The notes under the pieces: model-generated
The model's input: the letters and a program-made list of their open reading frames with translations, nothing else
Databases searched by the model: none
What the model was told of the DNA's origin: nothing
Assembly (NCBI GenBank): GCA_026008535.1
Contig: BRKX01000009.1
Coordinates: forward strand, 31,872,501-31,936,500
Length of the DNA: 64,000 bases
DNA from: Perilla frutescens
Lineage: Eukaryota > Streptophyta > Magnoliopsida > Lamiales > Lamiaceae
Direction: 5' to 3'
Program-made: the position numbers and the translations under genes
Part shown: positions 45,001-57,369 of the stretch, one piece after another
How positions within the stretch are numbered: the first letter of the stretch is position 1
Layout: the number at the start of each line of letters is the position of its first letter

Positions 45001-45716
45001 GAGTTCATTTTCTTCTATACTACCTTAAATTACTTGCGCAAATGGTTATATCACTCCTTATTTTGTCTTTTTTTTTTCTTTTTGTTTTTTAATCTTTGGG
45101 ATTTATTAAGTGTAAATGCATAAAATTACCCATTTCTCTATTACAAAATCTATTTTACCCAACATAAGAAAATCATTCAATAAATACTTACTTTGTTTAA
45201 AATGCCTTTAAAAATTGCTCACATGTGAATGTCTTACATATTTCTTACACCAACTTTACACAAATGTACTTGAATTACACAAACAAACATGTGATAGTAC
45301 CAATGAGATGTTTTTTGTCCCCTGCATTAAAATCTGTATGATTGTAAAAGTACTGGTACGACTGACAAATCACGAGAAAGTGAAATCAATTTAAATTCCG
45401 ACCGGGATTTCAAATAATAAAATTTATGATCTGAAATTTTCAGATCGGGAGTCTATCGAGATTAGATCGTGATTAGATCGAGAGTCATTTTATATCATAT
45501 CGGGAGTCTATCAGGATCGTGATCGGAAAGTCATTTTTATCCTATCCCGATCGGGATCAGCATTGGGATTTCATCGGGATACTATTGGAAATCTCTCATT
45601 GGGATTCAAACTGTATGTATTAGGGTTTGCATTTTGAGTCTATAAACATCAGAAAAATAGTCTTTTACACTGCATTACCAGTGTCCATAAAAAAAGGCTT
45701 TACCGGGGCTTATCTC
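45001..45716. other. Intergenic stretch with GATCGGGATC-like words
   Basis: 45400-45600 is strewn with ATCGGGAT, GATCGTGATC and ATCGAGATT words, echoed at 60520-60610 and 61200-61310 beside the second Myb/SANT-like copy. No ORF or transposon end was recognised. Confidence 0.5.
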
Positions 45717-46297
45717 ACCAGATGCAGTTTTCTACAGTGCATCTTGGACTCGTAAAATCGACCAATAGTGTCTTGATCATATTCTCTACGCTCACTGCGG
45801 GAAAAGATGGGTTCCCGGTCAAGATCAACAAAACCTCAACTGTCTTCCACGTATTAAAAAAGAGATCCAGGCGCATTGCGGAGTTGATATACCGATCTCA
45901 AAGTTTGTGAGTTGCGTTGATCATTGGCGTCATAGATACCAAATGTTCTATTCGTTAATCAATTATGTAGCGGCAGAACATCTTGATTTATACACCAAGT
46001 GCATCAATGTGGATGTTGCCTAATGGATTGAAAGTGCACATGTTATGAGTCGAATTTATTTTGAACTACCAACATATATTTTTTTATTATTCAACAAACT
46101 AAATATTCTTTGATTTTGTGACTGATTTCATATTATTCAGCGTCGGCTCGAAATACTTGTTTACATGGAACAAGGGGAAGAAGCGTGGGATTTTTATGAA
46201 AATAGTGTTTGATGTCGGTGAACAAGAAGTCTTGGACAATGATGCTGGTGGGGAAGATATCGGGCCACCGGGGGTTGATTCTGAAGATGATGAGTAG
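45717..46297 (+). pseudogene. Myb/SANT-like DNA-binding protein, degenerate copy 1
   Basis: After DAVFYSASWTRKID the frame breaks, then continues GKRWVPGQDQQNLNCLPRIK, EIQAHCGVDIPISKFVSCVD, HWRHRYQMFYSLINYVAAEH and LDLYTKCINVDVA, ending at a stop in place of the expected Trp. Spacing of the W, the WRHRY helix and the final DVA.W fits plant Myb/SANT-like proteins (L10-interacting MYB type, Myb_DNA-bind_3). A second exon after an ATTCAG acceptor (46139) encodes an acidic tail (EDIGPPGVDSEDDE, stop at 46297). At least two lesions; the family assignment is moderate. Confidence 0.5.
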
Positions 46298-46497
46298 AGT
46301 ATTGAGAGAGCTAATTAGGATTTAATTAGGGTTTGTTTTATTTTATTTTTCATGTTTTAGGATTTAATTAGTTATGTGTGTATTGATGTTAAATGGTTTC
46401 AATTTAAATTTATTAAATGGTCTTCAATTATTTTATTCTGTTTGTAATTTTTGTCATTGCATTTTAAAGTAGACATGATTAAAGTGACAGAGGTAGG

Positions 46498-47834
46498 TGA
46501 TTGGGCTGTTATTTCATATATATTTTGGGTCATTTTTTTTTTATATTTTTGCAGTGTCACTCACCCCATGATCAAGTTTTGTGGAAGAATTCATGTCTTG
46601 TGGTTGATTTCAGGTGGTTGACATGGAAGTGGAGATATTGGCGTTGTTTTGGAGGTTTTGGACGCAATTTGATTGAAGAAAAGCTGGAGAGTCTGGAAGG
46701 CAGTCAGTATGGGCATACTGACTGATGGATTATGCGAGTTTTAGGCTGGAGATAGTGGATCTGCACCAGTTGTGGGCCTGGACGAAAATTATGCAGTTTT
46801 TTTATTACTGTTGGACTCTGTTTTTATTATTTTCCTAGTTGGATTAGGATTAAGATTCTTTTTAATTAATTAATTAAGGATTTGTATTAAAAGACTTCTA
46901 GATGGAGTATGACTCTATCTAATCCATTCCAGAATTCACAGTGGAACGCCAGACACAGGAGAAACGATTCTCTACACACTATTTTCACTATTCAATTTCA
47001 TTATTTCTTTATCGTTCTTCTTTTCAATTAATTTCTGAAGTGCGAATTCAATTATGAATTCGAGCTAAGCGCGTTTTATTTCGGTGAAGATTAATGAAGT
47101 CCTGACATAATTATTCTGTGAGATCTAAATGTTCTTTTTGCTTTAATTAATTGCATGCATCCATGATTCTCTGTGTTTAAAGTTGTTAATTGTTTCGGCT
47201 CTGCTAGATAGGTGCACATATTTAGTAGATCGGAATTAATTAGTAGCCAATTAAATCAACTATCCGTAATTGTGGTTTGTGTTTAATTAGTGGTACATTG
47301 ATTCTTCAGAATCAAGGGAAGAGCAGTCTTAATTCGACAATCCTGTGTCAGAGTTTGTTGGTTTTGAATCGGGTTTCTCTAGTGCATAAAGCTGTCAACT
47401 CATTAAATCTATAGAGTGTGTCTTACGGTTGTCAGTCGATTAGGGAAATAATTGGTGAAGTGTCTTCCTAATTATCGAGAAGATAAGGAAAAATTAGGCC
47501 GCGTCAGAAGTGTCTTCGGTGGCTATAACTGGTTTGCATGTATTAATTGGAAATATCATTGCATCGAGGATCGGAATAATTAAGTTAGAGTGGAGTTAAT
47601 TGGAAGCTGGAATACTTTTTAATCTGTGAAGAAATCTACTTTTTATTTAACTGCTTTTATTTTCATTTTTACATTATAACCAAGATACTCGTTGGAAGAT
47701 TTGGTTACTTGCAGACTAAAGTGTTGGATAATTCTCGCCGGTCCTTTGAGAGACAATCTTGCTTGCTACTATTCTGGGTAGTGTGGGCATACTGACTGCA
47801 TGTCGGATTATTTTTGGTGAAAAATGACGCACCA
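46498..47834 (+). repeat. 5' LTR of the Athila-like element
   Basis: The LTR begins TGATTGGGCTG and ends GACGCACCA. At 46701-46724 it has a perfect inverted repeat (arms CAGTCAGTAT and ATACTGACTG, loop GGGC). It shows the uninterrupted sequence (GCAG, T run, ATTACTG at about 46793-46810) into which the CACTA element inserted in the 3' LTR. The 74-residue ORF at 46501 is not meaningful. Confidence 0.92.
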
Positions 47835-47837
47835 AAT

Positions 47838-47863
47838 TTTGTCACCGTTGCTGGGGATCGGTT
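47838..47863 (+). other. Primer binding site (tRNA-Asp type)
   Basis: TTGTCACCGTTGCTGGGGAT resembles the Athila/Tat consensus TGGCGCCGTTGCCGGGGA and lies directly after the 5' LTR, with a few substitutions. Confidence 0.7.
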
Positions 47864-47932
47864 TTTAAGCAGTAATTATTCTAATATTTTCATTTTACCA
47901 TTTATTTTTATTTTGTTTTGTTTTTCCAATGC

Positions 47933-49260
47933 ATGACTCGATCCTCACAAAAAGAAAGTCTAGTTTTCAATCCAGAATCAGAAAGGACTTTACGAAGGTC
48001 GAGAAAGTTCGCAAGAAAGTCTAAAGAAGCTTCCACATCTGAACCAGAACGTTTTGATATTGATCAACTGTTCGAAGAAGATATGGCTCTCAATCAAGTA
48101 CCTGAGCAAGAACTTCAGATCAAGGAGTTGGGTCGTCATAGAAACAACCGACCCATCTGCATCGTGCTGCCTACTATAGCTCATAATTCTGAAATAAGGC
48201 CTGGCTTTATTCAAGTTCTACCCAAGTTCAGCGATTTACCTGGAGAAAGTGCACATAAGCACTTGGCCGAATTTGATCTAGTTTGCTCTACTTTACGCCC
48301 TCAAGGTTTTTCTTCTAATAATTTGAGATTACTAACTTTTTTTCATACTTTGCAGGGCAAGGCTAGAGATTGGCTGTTTGATCTTCCATCGGGCTCAATT
48401 TCCACTTGGAATGAGCTTGAGGAACAATTCCTACGCAAGTTCTTTCCTGAATCAATAGCTGCAAACTTAAGGATTGCGATCAGCAGTATTAAGCAGAAGC
48501 AGAATGAGAGTTTGGCTGATTACCTGGAAAGATTCCAACAATTGTGTCGTATATGTCCGGACCACGGATTCTCTGAATATCAATTGCTCACTAATTATTT
48601 TTACCGTGATATGTCTATCTTTGACAGGAAGATAGTTGATGCTGCTAGTGGAGGATCACTGACTAACAAGACTCTAGCAGAGGCGAAGCAGCTCATTATT
48701 GATATGGTCTCTGGTGGCCAGTAGTATGAAGATAAGGATGATGACAGATACCGGTCGGTGAAGGGAGTTGAGCGAGCAGAAAATTCCGGAAATATCCACT
48801 GTGGAGTTTGTTCGGAGAATGGCCACTTTACTGATTCTTGTCCCACTTTGCAAGATCCTTCAACCGAGCAAGCATGCTATGGATCCGGAGATGCACAACA
48901 AGATGCCCTGAGACGGAGGAAGTATGATCCATACTCAAACACATACAACACAGGCTGGAGGGATCATCCTAATTTTGGTTGGAAGCAGCTGGATCAGAAG
49001 ATGCCGAGAGTTTTGCCTCAGAGGTAGCCGCAGGGTGGTCAGTATGCCCATACCGATCGTGCTACACCAAGCATGAATGATATCATGAAGTGTTTGGAGC
49101 AGAGCAGTGCACTCGTCAATAGCCTGGCGCAGAGTCAAAAAGCCTTCCAGCAAGAGACAAAAGCTACTATGTGGAGTATGGGCACTCAAATCACCCAACT
49201 CGCCACTCAAATGAACAAGATGCAAGCGAATCAGGGAAACTCCCATCTCAAATTGAAATG
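47933..49260 (+). pseudogene. Athila-like gag with zinc knuckle
   Basis: The structural polyprotein that packages retrotransposon RNA. It starts MTRSSQKESLVFNPESER, with basic and acidic stretches, then the capsid core: FSDLPGESAHKHLAEFDLVC, KARDWLFDLPSGSISTWNEL, EEQFLRKFFPESIAANLRIA and ESLADYLERFQQLCRICPDH. The nucleocapsid knuckle is CGVCSENGHFTDSCP (CX2CX4HX4C). Two in-frame TAG codons (48722-48724 and 49025-49027) lie on either side of the knuckle. A coiled-coil-like stretch (SALVNSLAQSQKAFQQETKA) follows, then a shift of frame near 49250. The ATG at 47933 is preferred over 47918 because it gives the family's usual MTRSS-like start. Confidence 0.85.
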
Positions 49261-49761
49261 AACCCAAAAGGGAATGTTAGTGCTGTCACCTTGAGAAGTG
49301 GGAAGGAGTTAGCTGAGTTCGAGGCTAAGAAGAAGGACAAAGAATTAGAAGAACACGCTGAAGTGCAAAAGAAAGAATCCACGGCAAAGGAGAAACAACA
49401 TGCCAAACCGCTTCCTCCCAAGGTATGTATGGAACCAAAAGTTTCTAATTCTCAATCTTTGGTTGCTGCACCTTTTCCTTCTAGGTTGATTCGAAATAAG
49501 GAGGATGATGAAAAGGAGATCCTCGAGCTATTCAAGAAGGTAGAGATTAATTTGCCTTTGATTGATGCTATTAAGCAAGTTCCCAGGTACGCAAAATTTC
49601 TGAAAGAATTGTGTGCTAAAAAGATGAGATACGGGAAAGATGCGAAGATTAAAGTTAGTGAGAATGTTTATGCTGTTATTCAAAGAAAATTGCCTAAAAA
49701 ATATAGGGATCCTGGTATGTTACTATTCCTTGCATTATTGGCAATAAGGAGGTTGAGATAA
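49171..49761 (+). pseudogene. Athila-like gag/protease linker
   Basis: This frame takes over after the shift near 49250, with PKGNVSAVTLRSGKELAEFE, a Lys/Glu-rich linker, then EILELFKKVEINLPLIDAIK and QVPRYAKFLKELCAKKMRYG, the diagnostic Athila block before the protease. It runs to IQRKLPKKYRDPG; a further shift near 49712 leads into the protease frame. Confidence 0.8.
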
Positions 49762-50588
49762 TCATGTTAGATTTAGGCGCATCCATCAATGTTATGCCTC
49801 TTTCTATGTACAAGAAATTGTAATTAGGTCCTATGAAAAACACTCGTGTTATCATTCAGTTAGCTGATAGGTCTAATGCATATCCACAAGGTGTGGTTGA
49901 AAATGTTCTAGTCAAAGTTAATGACTTGATTTTTCCTGTGGATTTTTACATAGTTGACATGGATGATTCTTTATCTGCACATAGATCTCTAATTCTTTTA
50001 GGAAGACCATTCATGAAAACTGCTAGAACAAAACTTGATGTTGATAAAGGCATACTTAGCTTTGAATTTGATGGTGATATTGTCACATTTAATATTTTTG
50101 AAGCTATGAAGCATGTTGAGGACCCTGAAGCTTTGTATCTGATTGATGTTGTCGACCTATTAGTTGACGATTTTGTTGAGAATCATTTCAGGGAAGATAA
50201 GCTGGAACAGGTACTTTTTGATGGGATGACTAACACCGCTGCAGTAATGGAAGAAGATGAAGAAATTCGAGACATCATAATGCAGCTGTATTCTACCAGT
50301 AAGTTTCCCACTCGTCATTTGTCAAGCAGTATGTCCATACCGATCAACTCAGAGCCCATTTTGCCATCTGTTGTGAAAGCTCCAATGTTGGAATTGAAGG
50401 TGCTTTTGAAGCATCTAAAATATGTTTTTTTGGGAGAGCAAGACATGTTGCCTGTCATCATGAGCAATGCTCTTTGCAAAAAGCAAGAAGCAAGGTTGGT
50501 CGAGCTTTTGAAGAAGCATAAAAGTGCGGGGATGGAGACGACTAATCTCGACGAGGTAGAACTGGCTATCCCTGAAATTGTCTCATGA
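49720..50588 (+). pseudogene. Athila-like aspartic protease and truncated pol linker
   Basis: The retropepsin begins IPCIIGNKEVEIIMLDLGAS, with the Athila DLGAS form of the catalytic motif, then INVMPLSMYKKL, a stop, and VIIQLADRSNAYPQGVVENV, LVKVNDLIFPVDFYIVDMDD, LILLGRPFMKTARTKLDVDK. After an acidic linker come KAPMLELKVLLKHLKYVFLG and LLKKHKSAGMETT, which in full elements immediately precedes reverse transcriptase. Here the frame ends at 50588 and no RT motif follows before the 3' LTR, so the deletion junction sits in the linker. Confidence 0.85.
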
Positions 50589-52016
50589 TCGAGCTATGAT
50601 TGCATCGAGCCTTGGACGTTAAACAAGGGCGCTCCTTAGGAGGCAACCCGAAAACTTATTTGTAAGTTTTTTTTATTAGTGTCTTTATGTCTTTTGTTTT
50701 TGTCTGCCTCCTTCTTTGCACAGTGAGGACACTGTGGTGTTTAAGTGTGGGGGGAGAGTTAGTTTTTGCCTTTTCTGTTTAGTAAAAATACAAAAAGAAT
50801 GATATATATATATATATATATATGAGTTTTTCTTTGGTTTTGGTGTGTCAAATCATTGGCTTACTTGAGATGGATTGCATGATAAGAAAGAGTATGATAT
50901 GAGATTGGTCTTGAATGGATGTTCTATCTCTTGTGATTAAAATATGCACATGCTTGTATGTATTCTTGAATGAGGAAATATGCAAAATTTAATCAAAATT
51001 TTTTGAAGCTTTCTAAATTGCGAGATTTGAGCCTGATGAGCATTATATATGAGAAAGCTAAATGTTGGATTTCTGATTTTCCTAGTTGCCATAGTCACAC
51101 CACTTTTGAGTTTCTTTGCATGAAAATGATTAAGGCATTTAGGATTACCCATTGCTTTGGCTTAAAAAAATTATCCATGTGTGAGCCTGTTGTGCCTAAT
51201 CCATTTCTTTTTGATGATAAATAGCCACTAAATAATTAAGCCTTAGCCTTTTTGGCCTGCTCTTATCCCCTGAAAGCATGTAAGTTATATTGGCGTTGTT
51301 TTGAAATGGGATTAAGGTCTGCTTGTAGATAATTGGTGCTGGAAAGCTGAAAAAGTGTATATATATCCCTGATCTATTCCAATAAAAAAAGAGAGAAAAA
51401 AAAGAAAAAAAAGAAGGAAGCAAATAAGGAATAGAACGAGCATGGAATGAAAGAGGCTATGCTTAATTGATATCATTTATTCTGTTGCCCTGTATTATTA
51501 GAAACCAACACTCAATTTGGGTTTTGTTGATTTATTTAGGAAGTTGCAGACGAATTGGGTGAATGTATTTGATTTGCTTACATGTTTTCAATTATTTTAG
51601 CCATTTCATCCTTTTTATCCTACCTATGCACCTTAGCCCCGCTACAACCAGTTCAAAAAGACCTTTTGATTTGTGTATAGATCTCATTTGCATGGTAGAG
51701 ATTTTGACATATGGGCAAATTTATGTTCGAAAGTATCAAGTTACGATTTGTGTGAATTAAATTATGTCCTTATTATCTTTTGAGAGAACTTGAGTGAACC
51801 TTGGTGAGGCAGGATTTGTTTTGCATGTTTTTGACTTGAATGGAGAGCATGTATATACTTTTATGAAACAAGAGATTGGTTTGTGGTCCGTGGATGATTG
51901 TATCTTACCTCTGACTTTGATTGTTTTCCTTTTAAGGTTGCCACTGATTGACTTGTCGTCTTTGAGTCTTTTAGAGTCTATTTTTTTGTCTAGTTATGCT
52001 CAAGGACGAGCATTGT
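50589..52016 (+). repeat. 3' untranslated spacer of the Athila-like element
   Basis: It starts with the conserved GGCGCTCC.TAGGAGGCAACCCG-type motif (50629-50650) and contains a first GTGTGGGGGGAGAG purine tract (50746-50759) and a TA run (50804-50823). T-rich sequence carries spurious small ORFs (50970, 51563, 51794). No env-like frame was recognised. Confidence 0.7.
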
Positions 52017-52032
52017 CTAAGTGTGGGGGGTT
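52017..52032 (+). other. Polypurine tract of the Athila-like element
   Basis: CTAAGTGTGGGGGGTT lies immediately before the 3' LTR start (TGATTTGGCTG at 52033); it is the plus-strand primer site. The same word occurs at 50741-50755, possibly a duplicate tract. Confidence 0.8.
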
Positions 52033-52759
52033 TGATTTGGCTGTTATTTCATATATATTTTAGGTCGTTTTTGGTATATTTTTGCAGTGTTACTCACCCC
52101 ATGATCAAGTTTTGTAGAAGAATTCATGTCTTGTGGTTGATTTCAGGTGGTTGACATGGAAGTGGAGATAATTGGCGTTGTTTTGGAGGTTTTGGACGCA
52201 ATTTGATTGAAGAAAAGCTGGAGAGTTTGGAAGGCAGTCAGTATGGGCATACTGACTGATGGATTATGCGAGTATTGGGCTGGAGATAGTGGATCTGCAC
52301 CAGTTGTGGGCCTGGACGAAAATTATGCAGTTTTTTCACTACTAAAAAAACGCACATACATAACGGTGATTAACCGTTATGTATGCCATTTCTAGACCGT
52401 TATATATAGTGGTGTTATCTATTCTACCCGGAATAGATAACGGTTAAAAACCGTTATGTATACTTACTTTACATAACGGTTTTTAACCGTTACAAAACCT
52501 TCATAAAGCGTTGTGTATTGTGATCTTTCTTAATGGATTTTTTAAAAGACCGCAATGTATTCTATACCATAGATAACACTCATTCTATAACCGTTACATA
52601 TTTCCTAACATAGATAACGCTTTTTTTGTAAAACTGTTACGTATTCTTCAATTAGATGACGCTTTGATATAAAATTGTTATATATTCTCTCATTTAGATA
52701 ACGTTTTTGTATTGAACCGTTACGTATTCTCATATTTTGATAACACTTTTGTATCAAAC

Positions 52760-55607
52760 TGTAATACCCCGAAATATTTTAGAAGATTTTATTCAACTTA
52801 TGTTACCCTCTGGTAATTTAGAAAATAAGTTGAGTCCTTAAATGATTCAAATAAAGGAAAATCACAGGCAGGAAAATCTGTTACATTTTGTTTTGGTAAA
52901 AAATTGCTTTAAAAATATGTTCTAATATTTTTCTTTGGTTGATAGAAAAAAATTTCGAGCATCGTGCCAAACTTTGAATTTTCTAATTTCGAGTTCAAAT
53001 GAACTCTTGGCACAACTTTAAGTTGGAAAATAATAAATTTAATAGAAAAAGGCACATCCGTCATTATCCAATTTCTTTTTCAAAAGATTATCTTATTCGT
53101 AATTATCCTATTCTTTTTTCATCATTATCCTCTTTCTTTTATTCGTTATTATCCTATTTATTTTCCCTCTATAAATAGGAGTTTAAGGTTTCATTTTTCA
53201 TTCATTTTCAAAATCGAAACGCCGAGCAGCTTCCTGAGAATGTATGACTCTAGTTTCCTATTTCAATTCTGAAATAGTCATTTTGAAGGTGTCAACGTGT
53301 AGATCACGAATACATGATTGAAATGATGACACGAAGGATGATCACGATGGAAAATCATCGTGACCACCGCCAATTCCTCAGAGAAGGTACTTTCTCCGAT
53401 TCTGGTCATTCGGACCGATAAATTTAGAAATTTCAAGTTCTAAATATGCTTATATTTTGATTATCTTTAATTCTACCGATTCCGATTTTTGATGTTGTGA
53501 GTTTTCGGTATTTTTCCCCGTTTTCATTTTATGTAAATCTCAGATCTACTCTTCCTGGATAGTCGTATTAGAAATATTCTTTTTATAAATAGTCTTTGAT
53601 CATTTGGATCTTGTAGTTAACCGGAATAGATTTTTGATTTCTCATCGTTTGAAATCCGGATCCGAATATTATATTATAAATCTGCCCAGTTCGAATTTAT
53701 GTTCTAGCCGTCCGATCTTTGATCTGATTACACCATTAAATTTCTTATTTTCTGCACTATCAAAAATTATACTTTGAGTGAAAATCCAATGAGTATCGAG
53801 CTCGATCGAGACCGATACATTTTTAAGCTAAAATCTGTGAATATTGTTACCGAAACTCCCGTTTCACCCATTTTGGGTCGTCAAATCGAAAATGTTTCTT
53901 CTCAAAAGTTGCTCCAAATATTATTTCCTATAAGCCTGCCAAGTTTCGCGATCTCGTTGCGAGTTTTGAATAATTTCGATTATTTAAAGTAGACAATTAT
54001 TTTTATACCGGGAGCATGTATTATCGAAAAATTCTAAAATTCTCATTCGTTAGTCTTGGCATATATAGTATTTTCCCTGAATATTTTCTTAATTTTCGAG
54101 CGGTTAAAAAGTGTTGTGGTGTAGATCTGGTAAAATTTGGATAAATGACAAGTTTTGGAAAGAGATCTCAGTCAAATCAGTTGATCCCAGTAAAGCAAGA
54201 ATAATGTTTTGGAATTTATTTCCTACTTCGTCGAAATTATTCAAGGTCTCTAGAGTCGCACAATCTATTTTAGAATAGAATAGAATTAATAATAGTTCTG
54301 TTTATAGTAGATTAATTCCCGAAAATATAGCGATTATCCTGAGTTGAAGTTTACCTTCTGTAGTACCAGCTGAGCTAGAGAAAGAGTATCAGGGTTGATT
54401 CTTCAGAAGTTAGCTTTTCAGAATCCCGAGAAAGATGGGTTATACTATACTATCTTTGCAAATTGTATCTTTCGAGTTATTAAGCTCTGCTTTGCTAAAA
54501 TTGCATATGTGACTATCTGTGTTAAATATTTACATGCTACTGTATGTTGTCGGAGTCTCATAAACCAGCGCTGTGTCAATGTGAGTAGCTACAGTATGCA
54601 TGCATTATTTGTCATGCCCTACTCCTTGTCGGTGAGACTAAAATGAAACACTTATTGGTTATACTCTTTGGGTATACTATGGCCATACTCAACGTTATGC
54701 GCTGGTGATGTAGTTTGGATTGCGGGCAGTGACGGGTTATACTCTTAAGCACTTCACGATAAAATGTTTTGGTGAACTTAGATTGCTTCCAACTTTTAAA
54801 CCTCCTAAGTTTCACTACCTGCATGAACACAGATAGATTACTTTAACAAAATGATTTGCATAACTTGAATTGTAAAACTTGCCCACTGAGTGCATTAGTA
54901 CTCAGCCCAAATCTTTTCAAACATTTTCAGGTAAGTAGGCTGGAGCGTGGAGGTGATGAGGCTGAGATATGGGCTATTATGATTTACATATTTTTCCGTT
55001 GTCTCTTTTTGTTAGTATTCTGTTAAGAATTGAGCTTCCGCACTTATGATATTCTTTTGCTAAATGCTAAGAACTCTGGTCTTGGTATTTTATTGATACG
55101 ATTCTGCTTCTTTGATTCTGAACATTTATTGACTTCCTAGTTAACATGTATCATATGCTTAGCTATAAAACTATTCCAAGGGGAGGAAGCTCGTCTTTCG
55201 TTATATCTATCAGATCATTCATTTTGGCCTATGGAAGGGCTTCATTTGTTCAGCATATTGGTGTCTGTTTCTTTTGTCGACCTATGAATGGGTCTATTGA
55301 TTGTTGGTATCTGGTTATTTGTTTCCGTTTAGCCTATGAAAGGGCTTATTGAATTGTTACAGCTTCCATTCTTCTCTTATAAGCCGTTATAAACGGGGAT
55401 TCGCTCTAGTTACAGAGGTTATGCTTTCTAATTTTTCGGAAGGCATAACCTATCTTTGGCATACTCGATTGTTAAATTTTATTCCAAACATTAATCCTTT
55501 TGGATTAACACCCCGTCATTAATTTAATTACCCCATTTCTTTCCCGCTTCTTAATTCCCACCCCCGTGGCGTCCATTTCCACGATCTTTTAGGATCGGGG
55601 CGCTACA
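52760..55607 (+). mobile_element. Solo LTR, chromovirus family (copy C), TSD CAAAC
   Basis: The segment begins TGTAATACCCCGAAATATTT and ends GATCGGGGCGCTACA, 2848 bp. CAAAC at 52755-52759 and 55608-55612 is a perfect TSD. It is collinear and closely similar by eye to 6610-9453, differing by scattered substitutions and small indels. It split the left subterminal repeat of the CACTA element and is the innermost, hence youngest, layer of this nest. Its ORFs have no domain. Confidence 0.92.
53170..53177 (+). promoter_or_regulatory. LTR TATA box (copy C)
   Basis: TATAAATA before GGAGTTTAAGG, conserved with copies A and B. Confidence 0.65.
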
Positions 55608-56331
55608 CAAACCGTTACGTATTCTCATATTTAGATAACGCTTTTGTATTGAACCGTTACGTATTCTTTTATTTAGATAACGATTTTGTATCGAACCGTT
55701 ATGTATATTACTGTTGCGAAGAATTTATTAATCAAAAATAAAATGAATTATTAAATTTTCAATAATCTAAATAATATTTCAAATTAAACACTAAAACGTA
55801 AAGTCATTATAATAACAAGACATTATCCAAGTATCAATATTGAAATGCAAAGGAAAATTCAACACTAGTTCAATAAAGTCCTAAAATAAATATATAATAA
55901 GAAGAATTTATCCAAGTACCAATATTTAAATAAGAAAAAATAATAACCATAATGTTCTTTGGTGCGGAAGTAATGAACAAGCTGAAATTCTCGAGTTTCT
56001 CCAAAAATTTAACATTTTAAAACATTCCTGCAACATATATAAAAAATAACATTGCATAAATCAACAAATAATAGCAATATATGCAAGGTAAAATACAAAA
56101 AAGAGGGAAGGAAAACATTTTGGAAATCCTCCACAGTTCCAATCATCATTCAAATTTTAATAAGCAACCACAAGTTAAACATCCTACAATGCTCACCAAG
56201 TTCACCATTTAATATAAAACAACAAATATCCTCCAACCATAACCAATTTCACCAAGCACAAATGATTAATGAAATGTTTGAAATTCAAAATACCTTGCTA
56301 TATGTGATAAAAAAAAATCTCTATATCTCAC

Positions 56332-56480
56332 CTCACCATCATCAACTGCCTCATCAGTCAAAGTAGCAACAGCAAAAACAACTCTCAATAGACCCTCAAT
56401 TGCCAAAGTGATGGCATGTGCTTCACTACCAACCAAGACAGTAGCATTTGATGCTTCTGTATCTAAACTCCACTCAATAC
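56332..56480 (-). pseudogene. Captured exon of a MON2-type (SEC7-related endosomal trafficking) gene
   Basis: An exact 149-nt exon lies between a TGTGAG acceptor and a GAG/GTGAGA donor. Beginning two bases into a codon, it encodes 49 residues: IEWSLDTEASNATVLVGSEA, HAITLAIEGLLRVVFAVATL, TDEAVDDGE. This matches the conserved KGIEWSLDNDASNA...TDEAVD block of plant MON2 homologues, recognised from memory of the family. The next conserved exon (normally starting LDSPRC) was not seen on the 3' side, nor upstream exons. The open frame is intact with family-consistent substitutions. It lies inside the CACTA element, opposite to the host retrotransposon. Confidence 0.75.
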
Positions 56481-56485
56481 CTCAC

Positions 56486-56489
<4 letters not shown>

Positions 56490-56525
<36 letters not shown>

Positions 56526-56590
56526 ACATGTCACCACACACTGAATTCTCAATTGAAATAACTAATAACTAAAAGTATTAATCCAGGAAC

Positions 56591-56626
<36 letters not shown>

Positions 56627-56697
56627 CATGTCACCACACACTGAATTCTCAATTGAAATAACTAATAACTAAAAGTATTAATCCAGGAACTGAATAC
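56490..56697. repeat. 100-bp direct duplication with TA microsatellites
   Basis: The unit AACATGTCACCACACACTGA...AATCCAGGAACTGAA plus a TA run occurs twice, starting at 56525 and 56625, essentially identical. TA runs lie at about 56491-56523 and 56594-56622. Confidence 0.9.
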
Positions 56698-57369
56698 AAA
56701 CTAACGGAAATAAACAGGACAACTGTAGCTTCAATTTTAATAGCAAAATTACAATCTTGAAGAAACATAACTGTAACAGATTTCTAAGAGTAATTCCCCC
56801 AATTATTTAAACTTTTCGTAATAAAAAATTAGAAAGCCATGTCTCATTATGTATTAGTAGTCTTAATAAGGATCAAATGCAGTTTGTTCACTGTCTAATC
56901 TACCTATCAAGCGTGCAAACTAAGTTTAATGCAGAGTGTGCCAAGGAGATAGTCAGATAGCTTTCTAGTAACAGAGACCATAAGTTATTCAGGAAAAAGG
57001 TAATGAAACTTATATAATATCATTGCCATCATTACACAAAAAGACTAGGATGCAGTTATTCCAACACAAAATTCTCGCTACAGATTGCATACACTTCACC
57101 TGAAGATATTTAACACAGATTTCAACATGAATTGATTCAATAGCTGAAATCTGCTTCTCTAATGATCATCATTATCTTCAGGATACAATAGTATATTATG
57201 GCTATGGACCAAGAAATTGCTTCCACAGATCACAATTATCTACCTTTATGATAGTCATAAGTTTCTTGTATCTGCTACATTTACTTTTGATAGTCTTATT
57301 ATTATGGACTGAATGCAGCTCCTAACAACACAAGGAACATAATCACAGCAACAAGAGATGGCAGATACA

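Noticed and set aside
47918..47932. The upstream ATG at 47918 as the gag start
   Set aside because: It adds only MFFQC from leader sequence; the ATG at 47933 gives the conserved MTRSS-type start.
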